Of a stretch of 64,000 nucleotides of DNA, positions 1-12,638 are shown one piece after another. The position numbers and the translations under genes were made by a program. How positions within the stretch are numbered: the first letter of the stretch is position 1; every line of letters starts with the position of its first letter. The stretch lies in the NCBI GenBank assembly GCA_028583405.1, contig CM053256.1, positions 16,460,107-16,524,106 on the forward strand. The letters run 5' to 3'. The stretch is from Pogonophryne albipinna. Lineage: Eukaryota; Chordata; Actinopteri; Perciformes; Artedidraconidae. Below the pieces are notes generated by a model. It did not search any database. It saw only the letters and a program-made list of their open reading frames with translations, and was not told where the DNA came from.

Positions 1-3000
1 TTTGTTATTCACAATGCCTCTTTGCCTAATGATTCATTTTCCATTAGATCAAATTAGGCCACGCACTAATTGATTGTAATGGAAATGAGTTGACCACTAT
101 TGTCATAAGCTGCCACTGCCACATGGCCCCAATCTCACTGTCTTTACGCGGATGGCTAATTGTTGGTCTGATTGCTTGGCCTTCCAGTGCTGTGGTTTCC
201 ATGCTAATAAGCCAATTATTGAATAAGAATGTTGCCTCAGATAATTCAATAACTGTAGACGCTAATGAACACAGAACAATACCAAGTGCTTGATATCTCA
301 ATTCTACTTGCTTCTGAACTTGAAAGTTAAGGTCTGTATTCAAAGCTCATTTTGCTCTAAATGTGATTTTGTAAAAAATAGCGAGGTAAGAGAAACATGC
401 CCGCTATACTCTAACATGCATTAATTAATCAATGCTGTGGCATTGAAAAATATAGTTTTTTCCTGTAATGTATTTTATGTATGTATAATTTATGAACAAG
501 TTATCATAAAAGACCCACTATTTTATTTCCTTTGAAAAGGTCTGGTTGTCTGCTTCTTCAGAAGAAAACAAACCCATGTAACTTTCCGGTACATACTGTA
601 CAATTACAAGTCTTGTTCCTTGATATTCTGGTGACAAACTTATTTGAGCTTGCAGTAGTCATGGTTTCTAAGGTGAATTGCATGGACACAAGATAGAAAG
701 AAAGAGCTTCACAGTATCACGGATTGAAAGAATACTAGAATATGATACAATTAAAAGTATCACTTTTTTAAGGACATTTTCTCCAGGTAAAGTGCCTGTG
801 TTAAAACATCGTCTGGTAAGTACAAAGTCATTAAATTATGTATTCATTGAATAAACACACAAACAAATATAATAACAACAAGCAATATTCAGCCACATGA
901 TTAAACAGCATGACACTTCAACTACAACAATTTAACAGAAAAATAAAGCATCAAAAGCGCAGACAACTAATTATTGGCTAAATACTGTATATAGTTGGGT
1001 GTAAGGTAATACTTTAAAAAGACATGTCCACATTTAATGAAAGAGATGCTCTGTGTGATTGCCAGTGAGATGCAAATCATGTTCGGGTCATTAACTGATG
1101 ATTTTCCGCAATATGTCTTGCATTGTAATTCATTACCTCACCAGAATCTCGGACAAAACCCCCACCAATAGCTTGAACGCCTGCTTAGGCTTACTATTCA
1201 TAGATGTCTTGCTTGGAAAACATGGAATGTCTCACAAAGTATCGGGTGTCATTAAAACTGCCAAAGAACAAAATATTTTTTATTTTAAATTGTTCCTATA
1301 TGTGAGTACCATGGAATAGGAGTTTACACCCTGTTCCACACTGTGCAAAGCACAAATGTCAGATTTTAAAGACCAAGCACGTACTCACTATTTACCATTG
1401 ATGTGTTGGATGTAATTAATGTACTTTAGATATTTTGTAAACTTAATCTTCAAAGTGGCTACAATCTGGAACCTCACACATTCACCCACTAATAAGGTGG
1501 AAGGGGTCGGACGAGGGTTTAATAAGGATAAAAATGCAGGACCTATCAAAAAAGAAACACATCTACTGATTCTACAAAGCACAACCCTGTCAAATGAACA
1601 AAAAAAATCGGATTGGGATGTGAGGATAAAACCTCCTGTTAAAATTAAATAAATGTAGTTCCAATTTCCTGGCACAGAGGGATTTGGTTTCACAGAATTT
1701 TATTTCATTGGCCTTTTGACATGACTTAATGAAATGCTGAAGAATTCATTTTACTATTATTTGACAGGCAGACAGGATTCACAAGGCTGAGGGCTGCCGG
1801 CGAAGTCCAGCTGAATCAGTATCCCTTATTTAAGATATTAAAGTCAATGCAAGCAGCAGAGAAAGGAAGAAACACAGAGAGAAAAACAGAGAAGAAGAAA
1901 GAACGTTTAAAACTACTGAGTGAGAAAAAACCTCTGCATGGAAATAAGCCAAACCAAAGAACAAGTCCAATAGCCGGGGTATATTTGTAATGAAAGCAAA
2001 AGGAAACGAAGCGAGAAAGAAATCTTTCGCCTTAGATGATGCCCCACCTCACAGCTGGAAGCCAAATGAACATTCTGATTTTTTTTAACCATAAAATGGA
2101 CGATTCTGAAGCTTTGCTCTGACACAGGCAGAATTAAGCTGGTTTGACTGAGCTTAGTCTGAGTTATCACATCCCCCAGCCGGACACTACACACAGGCTG
2201 AGCCCAGCACAGAGGATAGAAAGCAGGTGTGAGATTCCTATGGCATAAGGCTGAGTTGAAAAAGGCTAGCCGTCTGTAGTTTAGGCTTTATTGGTCTCCA
2301 TCATACAAAGCACCGCCAGAGGCGGTGTCTCAGCGGTGGGTGGGAGCGGGGGCACTACTTTCTGCAAGATAGCCTGGAAGTTCTCCAAGATCCTGCCTGA
2401 ACTATAGACACTTTTTACTTCCTTCCTTAATTCCAGTAATGTCTTTGAAACATCACCTTGTCATATACCTGAACTGTACAATCACATATTTCAGTTTTAT
2501 TACAAATATTTCCCATTACTTTTGTTCAAGGCTATTAACTGTGCACCGTATAGTATTTCAAACCTTTCACACAGGCTATTGTTTATGAACTTTAACCATG
2601 GCACCTCATGAAACATTAACTGAGGCTGACAATTCCATTTCCCATCCATTAATTGCTCTATTAGTGGCTCTTTTAGGTCTCACAGCTGAGGTCCCAGGAT
2701 TTAGCCAGAGGCCAAACAATATCTGTGTGCAGGTTATTTTCATCCATTTCTAAGTTCATTCACTTTTGACTGTTATTGCTGTGAATGGTTTCACAAAACA
2801 CAACAATTTACACCTGCATATATGCACAGCATTCGCACCAACACACATATCAATGAATGCACGTTCAATAAGGTAACACCAGCCAACTGACGTACATGCA
2901 AACACAAACAGGCTCTAGTGGTGGACAGATGAGGTCAGTGTGTGGCAAACAGCTCTGTAAATCATTAGTATCCTTTGTTGATAGCCTTTCAAGGTTACGT

Positions 3001-6000
3001 TACCTCAGGCCTCTGATTCGAGCTCTATGTATGAAAAGCTACAGTGACAAGCACCCACACATTGTGGCGTGCGAGACACAAGCCATAAACATAATCCATT
3101 TAAGTACAACCCTTTTTTTTGCTTTTATCTCAACAGTGCTAGGGCTTGATCCAAGATGAAATTTTCTAAACCTATAACACCACATCTCTTCGTTCCGAGC
3201 TTCATAAATCAAGCCCTCTATCATTCTCAACGGCCCAACACGTTTTTCCTTGGAAATGAAGACATAGTAGAATCAATTAGGTTTGATGGACCTGACGCCG
3301 CTGTGGTCTTTCATGTGCGGTGCAGTTTAGATTCTGTTATTGCTGTGAAAGCAAAAAGGAAAGTTTTATTATCACAAGAGTGTTCCATAATGTAATATTT
3401 GAGGAGACCCAGTACTCCTATGAAGGTCTGTTTCATTGCAGTCAATGTCTTCAATCATCAACTTTACACACGTCAGAAATAGCTCAGTGAAATGTATGGG
3501 ACTAGAGTGCATTTTAAATTCCTATTTGGACAAATGTACCTTTTCCCTCACTTTCTCTCTGATACTCTTATGATTGTGTTGTGGGAAAAGCTTCTTCAGC
3601 CAAAGAGATGGAGATTTTAGTCCTGTGGGAGGGTTGCTGCAAACAGCACCATACGCCACTGTATCCTCTTCCTGCCTGCTGATTCACAGTAATGGAACAG
3701 TCCAATTGTCCATGTGAATATAAATGACTGTACCAACATTCAATATTGCCCCTTCATTTCTGTTGAAAGCTACTGAGGTTAAAATGGTAAATCATGTGTC
3801 ATGGACAATCAGAAACATCCCTAAAGGCCTCCAAGTTCCCAGGATGCGCACACTTCTGCAGATGTGTTCTTATTGTCTTAATTGGACAATATATATTTGT
3901 TTTCATTCACCATTTTTGATTCCAACATGACTTGAACATGTTTCTTGTGTAATGCTTACTTTCCAATAAAACGTATACTCACAATATGAACAAAATGTAA
4001 ACCCAGACCAAACATATTCAGCTAAATAATATTCAAATGAAAAAACCATGTCCATATTTCCCTTGACATTGAGAATGTGTTAAATCATCCATTAACTTAT
4101 GATAGATGTGCTCCACTATACCATGAATGGCCCAATTGTGGTTTCATACCTGTCGTGAAAGGGTTCAATTATCATGGTACAGAATATTAATTTAGCATAA
4201 AGATGTACATTTTTTTATCTAATGATATTGCTTTGTTGCCATTTTAGCATGTTTGCATATTAAAGATACGGCCATCTTTTCAGTATTCTCTCCCAGACTC
4301 TCCTAAATTACCTGATGATCTACAGCCCAGCTTCAAAAACAGAGTCACATAATTCATATACAAACCAGAAATTATGATTCCAAGTGTATGTGTCTCTAAT
4401 ATCATGCACTAGGGAAATTATGCATTTTTATTACAACCACAGTCATATATTTGATTAGGTCATAAACATTATTTCTTTGTGCTTCTAGGTCTAAAAATGA
4501 TTAACTTCCGATGGAGGACCATTCATAATATTATTCAAAACAGCAATAAATGTTACAGAGGGGACAGCAACTAATGACACACAGTGTGCTATATTATCTA
4601 TTATTAATCTTATTTATGTTTTTACTTTCAATTGTGTTTTACATATAAATCCAATATTAATGATACTAGTGACACATGACAATTGGTATTAAAAGTTCAT
4701 GGTTATGTCAGAAGCAACACATGTTGATATTTCCCTCTTTCTGATAAAATGAAATGAAATAAAATGTAAATTGATTAAAAAACTTTAACAATTAAATTAA
4801 AATACTTTTACTTTAGGCAGATACACAATATAAAGCGGTTCATGATATATCAAATCTTAATAGCCAATCCATGTAAATTCCACTGCATATATTCTCACCA
4901 CAAACCACATTCACTCTTCTACATACTCAACCTTAACACATCGAATGAGTAATATTTTTCAATCTGAGCGTGTCCGGAATATAAATGAAAGATTTCCTCC
5001 AAATCACCCCATGAAGATCTATTCAATCACACATTACCTTTGATTTAAAGGGGCCAGGTAACCCCTCAATATGCAGGGGTGGCCTATACTTAAAGATATC
5101 CATCCATATGAAGCCTGTCCATACTTGACAAGCTCAAGAGAGCAAGATATATGTAATAAATATAAAGGTGGTCTAAGAAAGCAAAGGAGAGAGAGGTGGG
5201 GGATGCATAGTAAAACAAAGATAAAACATAAAAAAATCTAAAGGGAAGGACAGAAAAACATTTAATAAGAAGGAGAGATCAACAGATAAATAGCAGGCAG
5301 GAAAAAGAGAAAGAGAACCACAGACGGAGCCAAGATCCAATATACTTGCATGAAGAGCTTCCAGCCAAATCCATCATGATGAAACCCTCCTTTGCAGCAG
5401 GAGACATCTACCTCTTTAAGGTCTACTGGCTTTGATGGCTATTATTCTAAAGGTCTAAACATCTTACTCTCAAAATGTGTTTAAAAAATGGAATTGGGTT
5501 TTTCCAGGTTGTGATGTTGTGTATGAGATATTGGAAAGTCAATAGTTGAAGAAACTGGTTTACCGTGTTGCGTGTATGACATTTTCAAAATGTATGACAT
5601 TCATGATTAATGCTCCATTCCAAAGTTACATCTTCAAATTTTGACTGAGTGTAATATGTTATATTATAACATTTATAGTTAATTTATTTATTAAACTATG
5701 TCAAACAAAAATATTTGGTTAGGTTCAAGCAAAAAAAACAACCTTGGAAACATCATAGTTTGGGACAAATAACTATTTAACTTATAACGCGACGTATAAC
5801 TTACATTCACAACTCAAAATTACTTTGAGTTCCTTTTTGGTTTCACATGGGAAATACACTCTGGTCTGGGGTGAAAGTCCCGTGTGTGCACCTGTCATAA
5901 TTACCATGGCAACTGAAGGGAGATAACAAGAGCGAAAATGGGTTGTAATAAGGTGCTCCAACAAACAACCTATACAGTTGGAGTTATTTCTGTGAGGACG

Positions 6001-6056
6001 ACCTGCACATCATTAAGTTAAGTGTTTTTGTTCTGCTTTTTGTAAATATGCAGCTG
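1..6056. other. non-coding, AT-rich intergenic sequence
   Basis: I see no exon, RNA gene or intact mobile element here. The short open frames are isolated, have ordinary composition and show no domain. The stretch is AT-rich with some purine-rich patches (about 1850-1910 and 5180-5330). It belongs to the gene-poor region upstream of nrsn1, and conserved non-coding elements could be present but cannot be recognised without alignment. Confidence 0.6.
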
Positions 6057-6100
6057 TGGGAATACTCTGTTACAAGTAAAAGTCTGGCATTCAAAAGGTA

Positions 6101-6667
6101 ACCGTATTTTATGGACTATAAGTCACATTTTTTTTACCTGTCTGGCTCGTCCTGCAGCTTATACTCCGAAGCAACTTATATATTGAATTTTCTCTGACTG
6201 CGTTCAAACTCCGGCCAATAGATGGCACTGTATACAATCGTGACAACTGAAACTGTTGTACCACCGAAGAAGAAAAAAGTCACGGCAACCGGGAGGATCA
6301 TGGATGTATAATAAGAACGGGGAGGATGCGTCACGTAACTTTCCAGGATGTTGTGGGATGGATGGATCGACACAGCATGAGCTTCAGTGACGACCGACAC
6401 CATCCTGTCGGGATTCAGAAAGGTCTAATCGGAACTGATTCTGATGGTCTGAGCACAGCCCGGAGCAGGATATGCTGCTTCATCGACACCTCTGTGTCGC
6501 TGTTAAACACTTCCCCCGGAGTTGGTGGAAGTGTTTAACAGCGACACAGAGGCTGAAGTCTTCAGTGGATAAATGTGACTTATAGACCGAAGCGACTTAT
6601 ATATGTATATATATTTTTGATAAGAGCGACTTATACTCAGGTGCGACTTATAGCCTGGAAAATACGG
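6101..6667. mobile_element. non-autonomous inverted-repeat DNA element with TA target duplication
   Basis: The left end (ACCGTATTTTATGGACTATA) and the reverse complement of the right end (CCGTATTTTCCAGGCTATA) match imperfectly over about 25 bp. Both sides are flanked by TA (6099-6100 and 6668-6669), and removing the element restores a continuous host repeat. Several copies of a GCGACTTATA-like motif lie inside, near both ends. A TA duplication suggests Tc1/mariner-type mobilisation, but no transposase is encoded. A perfect hairpin sits in the interior at 6489-6552. Confidence 0.75.
6489..6552. repeat. perfect 26-bp inverted repeat (hairpin), 12-nt loop
   Basis: Positions 6489-6514 and 6527-6552 are exact reverse complements of each other, beginning CCTCTGTGTCGCTG and ending CAGCGACACAGAGG, with loop CCCGGAGTTGGT. 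It lies inside the TA-flanked element and is separate from that element's terminal inverted repeats. Confidence 0.9.
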
Positions 6668-6837
6668 TACTCAAGTAAAAGTACAAAAGTGTTAGCATCA
6701 AAATATAATAAATCAAAGAAGGTAAAGGTGCAGCTATAGGCTGCAGGGTAGCTTGTGAATTGAATCCAGGTGTAACCAAAGTCTGATTTAAAGGTCTACT
6801 TTCAGGCATATATTATAGGTGTCAGATATATAAACAT

Positions 6838-9323
6838 GTGGGCAATGATGGAGACACTTGGAGGGGCGTGATTGGGAGGAACGGCCCCCCTGATCTGAAC
6901 CGGAGTGGTGGTTTGTTACTGGACTTCTGTGCTAGTCATGGATTGGCCATAACAAACACCATGTTCGAACATAAGGATGCTCATAAGTGTACGTGGTACC
7001 AGAGCACCCTAGGCAGAAGGTCCATGATCGATTTCGTTATCGTATCATCGGACCTGAGGCCGTATGTTTTGGACACTCGGGTAAAGAGAGGGGCGGAGTT
7101 GTCAACTGATCACCATCTGGTGGTGAGTTGGGTCGAGTGGCGGGGGAAGCCTCTGGATAGACCTGGTAAGCCCAAACGTGTAGTTCGGGTGAGCTGGGAA
7201 CGTCTGGAGGAGGCCCAAGTTCAGGAGGCCTTCAACTCACACCTCCGGCGGAGCTTTTCAGGCATTCCTGTGGAGGTTGGGGACATTGAACCAGAGTGGT
7301 CGGTGTTCAAAGCCTCTATTGCCGAAGCCGCGGCGGGGAGCTGTGGTCTCAAGGTCCTAGGTGCCTCAAGGGGCGGTAACCCTCGAACCTCCTGGTGGAC
7401 ACCGGTGGTCAGGGAAGCCGTCCGACTGAAGAAGGAGGCCTTCAGGGATTTGTTATCCCGGGGGACTCCCGAGGCAGTTGCAAGGTACCGACAGGCCCGA
7501 AGGGCAGCAGCCTCATCCGTGGCCGAGGCAAAGCAGCGGGTGTGGGAGAAGTTCGGAGAGGACATGGAGAAGGACTTTCGGGCGGCACCAAAGTTGTTCT
7601 GGAAAACTCTCCGACACCTCAGGAGGGGGAAGCAGGGAACCATCCAAGCTGTGTACAGTAAGGATGGGACGTTGTTGACCTCAACTGATGGAGTGTTGGG
7701 GCGTTGGAAGGAACACTTTGAGGAACTCCTGAACCCGACAACTCCGCCCTCTATGTTAGAGGCAGAGCTGGAGTATGACGGGGGATCGGCGCCAATCTCC
7801 CGGGGGGAGGTCACTGAGGTTGTTAAACAACTCCACAGTGGCAAAGCCCCGGGGGTGGATGAGATCCGCCCAGAAATGCTGAAGGCTCTGGGTGTTGAGG
7901 GACTGTCATGGTTGACACGTCTCATCAACATTGCGTGGAAGTCGGAAACAGTACCGAAGGAGTGGCAGACCGGGGTGGTGGTTCCCATTTTTAAAAAGGG
8001 GGATCAGAGGGTGTGTGCCAATTACAGAGGCATCACACTACTCAGCCTCCCCGGGAAAGTTTACTCTAAGGTACTCGAAAGGAGGGTCAGGCCGATTGTC
8101 GAACCTCAGATTGAGGAGGAACAATGCGGATTCCGTCCTGGTCGTGGAACGACGGATCAGCTTTTTACTCTCGCAAGGATCCTGGAGGGGGCCTGGGAGT
8201 ACGCTTATCCGGTCTACATGTGTTTTGTGGACTTGGAGAAGGCGTATGACCGGGTTCCCAGGGAGTTACTGTGGGAGGTGCTGCGGGAGTATGGGGTGAG
8301 GGGGTCTCTACTCAGGGCCATCCAATCTCTGTACTCCCAAAGCGAGAGCTGTGTCCGGGTCCTCGGCAGTAAGTCGGACCCATTTCCGGTGAGGGTTGGC
8401 CTCCGCCAGGGCTGCGCTTTGTCACCAATCCTGTTTGTAATATACATGGATCGGATTTCGAGGCGTAGTCATGGGGGAGGGGGTCTGCAGTTCGGTGGAC
8501 TAAGGATTGCACCACTGCTTTTTGCAGATGATGTGGTTCTGATGGCTTCATCGGTCTGCGACCTTCAGCACTCACTGGATCGGTTCGCAACCGAGTGTGA
8601 AGCGGCTGGGATGAGGATCAGCACCTCCAAATCTGAGGCCATGGTTCTCAGCAGGAAACCGATGGACTGTCCACTCCAAGTAGGGAATGAGTCCTTACCC
8701 CAAGTGAAGGAGTTCAAGTATCTCGGGGTCTTGTTCTCGAGTGAGGGAACAATGGAGCGTGAGATGGGCCGGAGAATCGGAGCAGCGGGAGCGGAGCAGC
8801 GGGAGCGGTACTGCAGTCGCTTTACCGCACCGTTGTGACGAAAAGGGAGCTGAGCCGGAAGGCAAAGCTCTCTGTCTACCGGGCCATTTTCGTTCCTACC
8901 CTCACCTATGGTCATGAAGGATGGGTCATGACCGAAAGAACGAGATCGCGGATACAAGCGGCCGAGATGGGTTTTCTCCGCAGGGTGGCTGGTGTCTCCC
9001 TTAGGGATAAGGTGAGAAGTTCGGTCATCAGGGAGGGACTCGGAGTTGAGCCGCTCCTCCTTCGCGTCGAAAGGAGCCAGTTGAGGTGGTTCGGGCACCT
9101 AGTTAGGATGCCACCTGGGCGCCTCCCTAGGGAGGTGTTCCAGGCACGTCCAGCTGGGAAGAGACCAAGGGGTAGACCTAGGACCAGGTGGAGGGATTAT
9201 ATCTCTTCGCTGGCCTGGGAGCGCCTTGGGATCCCCCAGTCAGAGCTGGTTGATGTCGCCAGGGAAAAGGAAGTTTGGGGCTCTCTGCTGGAACTGCTAC
9301 CCCCGCGACCCGACCACGGATAA
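6838..9323 (+). pseudogene. Rex3-like endonuclease/reverse transcriptase, truncated and frameshifted
   Basis: The coding region has two open segments, 6838-8838 and 8835-9323, in different frames. The first holds the C-terminal part of the APE-type endonuclease (the [10 protein letters not shown] stretch near residue 100 carries the usual catalytic D/H region). After a linker comes a reverse transcriptase domain with [41 protein letters not shown] and the catalytic FADD at residues 562-565. The second segment holds the usual RTE tail (LTYGHEGWVMT, LRWFGHLVRMP, GRPRTRW) and ends at TAA 9321-9323. The two are put out of frame by a 14-bp tandem duplication at 8781-8808. This copy cannot make a full protein: the N-terminus is missing and the frame is broken. 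Nothing suggests host use. Confidence 0.92.
8781..8808 (+). repeat. 14-bp tandem duplication causing the LINE frameshift
   Basis: Positions 8781-8794 and 8795-8808 are identical copies of AGCAGCGGGAGCGG. Fourteen is not a multiple of three, so the second copy moves the reading frame into a stop at 8836-8838. With a single copy the upstream and downstream frames would be continuous. Confidence 0.9.
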
Positions 9324-9363
9324 GCGGAAGAAGATGGATGGATGGATGGAGATATATAAACAT

Positions 9364-11100
9364 AAAAAACATGTCTATGAAGTGTTATGCTCAAAATACG
9401 AAACAGATAAACCCATTATAGCCATGCCTCATACCGCTCTATTTCAGCCCTGTTAGAGAACTGCTGATTCTGGGTCCGTAAAAAAAAAAAAAAAAGAGGG
9501 GGGGGAGCTTATGCAGGAGAATTCTACCCAGATACTCAGCTAAATGCTACCGTGATTAAACTCCATATCATATTCAAAACCACTGAAACAGTATGGAGCT
9601 CAAATGCTCTACTCTACAGTACAGCGTGAGCTCTGCGTGTTAGCGATGGTTGCTAATGTAAATGTGACGGTGTGGTGTAGGTAAGGGTTTGTGTTGCCAA
9701 CAACGCTACCTAAGGGAGTTTCACCCCTAGGAACTAACTATTGATTATAAGATTTAACCCACAAGGAACACAGGTTCGTTTTACATAATGGGCCAGAGAC
9801 AATTTCAGTTAACACAATTACTTTATAAAAATCAATTAACTATTCTAAAAACACCAGATACACATAATACAATCAGCTAAAAGTTCATACTGGGGCGTAG
9901 GAGGTACAAGACAGGGCTGGGGCTTACCAGGCGGCAATAAATAAAAAGGGGGAAGGGTCCAACTCAAAACCACCCGTGACACCGCAAACCAAACAATAGG
10001 ACTCGTGAAGAACACCACCACCAGGGACTGGGGTTGCCGTCTGACAAGAGGAAGACGGTTAAAACCTCCACACAGTATTACACTTAAATAAACAACTAAA
10101 TAAATAACCAAACAAATACAACCAAATGAATTAACTTATCCAAATAAAGTCTGTACGCAATGGTCAATGTGAAACAAGGAAAACACTAGTATATAAATTA
10201 AATTAACGAAACCAAAATAAGTTTCTCAAATTAAACAGTTGTATCCATGAGAATCGGTCGGCGAGTTCCCGGAGAGCCCAAACCGCTTCAGAGTCCAGAA
10301 GGGGGGGGGGAGGGGGCACGTCACCAGCCACGGAGCTCGCAAAGCAACGGCAAGTTTATCCCAGCAGTGAGTCACTGCAAAGAGCCAAAACAGCAGGACC
10401 AGTTGTCCGAAGGTGGGCCTAACAATTAATAGCACCCAATCTATTCAGCCAGAGCACAGCACCCGAGCCATCAGGAGAGAGAGGCGCACAGGCCATGGCA
10501 AAATACCGCAGGTGATAACACTGCGCCCATGGGAGTCTTCAGCGGAGCAATTTCTCCGCCACTGCACCGGCAGTCAGATGCGCTGTCCGGATGCAAGTGT
10601 TGCGAAACGACTGCCATGCCAAACAATTCAATTAGGCCACGCCGTGCTCCAGCCACCAGCGAAGGAGTTGACAGGTGAGTCACGAGCTACGCCACACCCC
10701 TGTATTTATACTTCCGGCGCCGCCCAGTAGTGACAAATGCGCAGAGGCGCATGGCACAGTGCCGTGCAGCGGTACGGAGGGAGAAGACCTCCTGTCACAT
10801 CAACAAAGACCATATTACTTCCAAAACAGGTCGCGCATTGTTTCTGATAGGGCCGTGGGTCTAAAGCCAGACCACATTTCCGATATTATGTCATATCAGA
10901 CGCAAATCTGGATCAGTTCCATTGTACCCCCGTTTTTAAAGATTTGGGTTACGGAGTAAAAGAGAGAGGGTTTTGTTTTCTGACACTTTGTGAGTTCCCT
11001 GGCACACATATTTATGTATGAAAGACATAACAAAGTTCATTTTGCATGATATGAGATTAAGAGTTGATTATATTTCACATAATTAATCAAAATCTGTAAA
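9364..11100. repeat. mosaic of old, unclassified repeat-derived sequence
   Basis: No gene is recognised. The stretch has an A16 tract (9479-9495), a G-rich tract (10300-10318) and blocks that read like old interspersed repeats: the end near 10960-11060 with AAGACATAACAAAGTTCATTTTGCATGATATGAG, and a block of higher GC at about 9890-10830. The sequence just before 11101 continues, after the insertion, at 19525, and belongs to a hAT-like relic. I could not find matching termini or a target duplication for the 9660-10830 block. Confidence 0.4.
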
Positions 11101-11253
11101 GTAACTGTTACGTTCCCTACTGGGCTAGGGGAACTAAAGGGAAGTAACAAAATATAAAATGACCGGGCGAGAGAAAAAGGAGAGGAAACGGATCTCTGAA
11201 GCCACAAGATGGTCTTTTAATCAACAAAAGAAAAAGGGCTCACAGCCAACTTG

Positions 11254-11298
11254 AGTAGTATTAATCATACTGTTTCAATCACATTAGTATGCATGAAA
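11254..11298 (+). repeat. left terminal inverted repeat of the Polinton-type element
   Basis: Forty-five bases, an exact reverse complement of 19450-19494. The similarity stops abruptly at base 46. Confidence 0.95.
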
Positions 11299-11310
11299 GA
11301 CTTTTCTTTT

Positions 11311-12261
11311 TAAAAGCTGACCACTACCATGAAAGTACTCTGTTTTATTAGATTTCGTCAAGCATCTGACTCTTAATGGCAGTTTGTGATTTTGAGGCTA
11401 TTTCAGTGAAACAAAGCTGTTTTGAACATTTGACAGATTTATCCTTAATTCTCTCAGAAAGATACTGAAAGATACACTTTTGTATTTAAAAGCTGAAAAG
11501 TAGATAATGAAGCACTTTGTGTCAGTAGATTTCGTTAAGAATCTGACTCTTAATGGCAGTTTGTGATTTTGAGGCTATTTCAGTGAAACAAGGCTGTTTT
11601 GAACATTTGACAGATTTATGCTTAATTCTCTCAGAAAGTTACTGAAAGATACACTTTTGTGTTTAATAGCTGACCACTACCATGAAGTACTTTGTTTTAG
11701 TAGATTTAATTAGGATTCTGACTCTTAATGGCAGTTTGTGATTTTGAGGCTATTTCAGTGAAACAAGGCTGTTTTGAACATTTGACAGATTTATGCTTAA
11801 TTCTCTCAGAAAGTTACTGAAAGATACACTTTTGTGTTTAAAAGCTGACCACTACCATGAAGTACTTTTATTTTAGTAGATTTAATTAGGATTCTGACTC
11901 TTAATGGCAGTTTGTGATTTTGAGGCTATTTCAGTGAAACAAGGCTGTTTTGAACATTTGACAGATTTATGCTTAATTCTCTCAGAAAGTTACCGAAAGA
12001 TACACTTTTGTGTTTAAAAGCTGACCACTACCATGAAAGTACTCTGTTTTAGTAGATTTCGTCAAACATCTGACTCTTAATGGCAGTTTGTCATTTTGAG
12101 GCTATTTCAGTGAAACAAGGCTGTTTTGAACATTTGACAGATTTATGCTTAAATTCTCTGAGAAAGTTACTGAAAGATACACTTTTGTGTATAAAAACTG
12201 AAAAGTAGATAATGAAGTACTTTGTTTTAGTAGATTTCGTCAAGCATCTGACTCTTAATGG
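11311..12261. repeat. tandem array of a ~176-bp unit, about 5.3 copies
   Basis: The landmark TCTGACTCTTAATGG recurs at 11365, 11542, 11717, 11893, 12069 and 12247, giving spacings of 177, 175, 176, 176 and 178 bp. Each unit also contains GGCTATTTCAGTGAAACAA and TTGAACATTTGACAG. Units differ by point changes and small indels. The array starts just inside the left inverted repeat and stops about 380 bp downstream of the stop codon of the minus-strand gene ending at 12639. Confidence 0.95.
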
Positions 12262-12265
12262 TCCT

Positions 12266-12600
12266 CTCTAAATTTGATTCAGGGTTTGTTTTAAATGATT
12301 TGTGCTTTGTGTGTACAGACACACAGAAAACACTGAAAACACAAAAAAACCATACTAGTGTGTTCTGTGTGTCTGTGTTTCTGCGTTTCTGTGTATCTGT
12401 GTTTCTGTGGGTGTATAATACGCATGTTTCAATACACATTTATCCTATATCTTCCCTGTTATCCTCCCCTTGTTATAATGAAGACAACAGTGCATGTAAA
12501 GGACTGTAATACACATGTATCAGACCCGCTCCCCTTGCTATAATGAAGACAACAGTTTTTAAATGTAAAAAACCACTTTTTTTATTTTTTAAAAATGTCC
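12266..12600. other. downstream region of the minus-strand genes: hairpin, direct repeat, poly(A) signal
   Basis: An imperfect inverted repeat pairs GTACAGACACACAGAAAACAC (about 12313) with GTGTTCTGTGTGTCTGTG (about 12359). A 26-bp direct repeat, CCCTTGTTATAATGAAGACA and the bases after it, occurs near 12466 and again near 12531 with one difference. TTTATT at 12581-12586 reads as AATAAA on the minus strand, 53 bp past the stop of the gene at 12639-13103. Its use as a polyadenylation signal is inferred. Confidence 0.5.
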
Positions 12601-12638
12601 TATTTACATTTTAATTTGTTCACACACAAAATCAATAG

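Larger units (their letters stand above)
6057..6720. repeat. relic of a hAT-like repeat, split by a TA element
   Basis: The flanks at 6070-6100 and 6668-6720 read as one sequence once 6101-6667 is removed: repeated (C)AAGTAAAAGT motifs, then a stretch with GTTAGCATCAAAATAT. The same repeat, in the opposite orientation, lies at 14470-14560/16024-16063, and a related one at 19525-19690. These resemble the very common teleost repeat built of ACTTTTACTTGAGTA motifs. The family assignment is from general knowledge; the mutual similarity is seen directly. Confidence 0.55.
6838..9349 (+). mobile_element. 5'-truncated Rex3-like (RTE clade) LINE with 14-bp target duplication
   Basis: The insertion is bounded by a perfect 14-bp direct repeat, AGATATATAAACAT, at 6824-6837 and 9350-9363. 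The 5' end is truncated inside the endonuclease domain: the open frame begins at the first base after the duplication. The 3' end has almost no untranslated region and finishes in GATG repeats (about 9333-9349), a hallmark of teleost Rex3. The perfect duplication implies a fairly recent insertion, and the 5' truncation is typical of LINEs that integrate by target-primed reverse transcription. Clade assignment rests on protein motifs and the GATG tail. Confidence 0.92.

Noticed and set aside
2310..2330. Short palindrome CACCGCCAGAGGCGGTG
   Set aside because: The 7-bp stem is too short to separate from chance.
7221..7988. 255-codon minus-strand frame opposite the LINE ORF, and other frames at 8214-9098
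   Set aside because: They are shadows of the reverse transcriptase coding strand.
11311..12261. CRISPR-like array
   Set aside because: Units are contiguous 176-bp tandem repeats without spacers, in a vertebrate genome.
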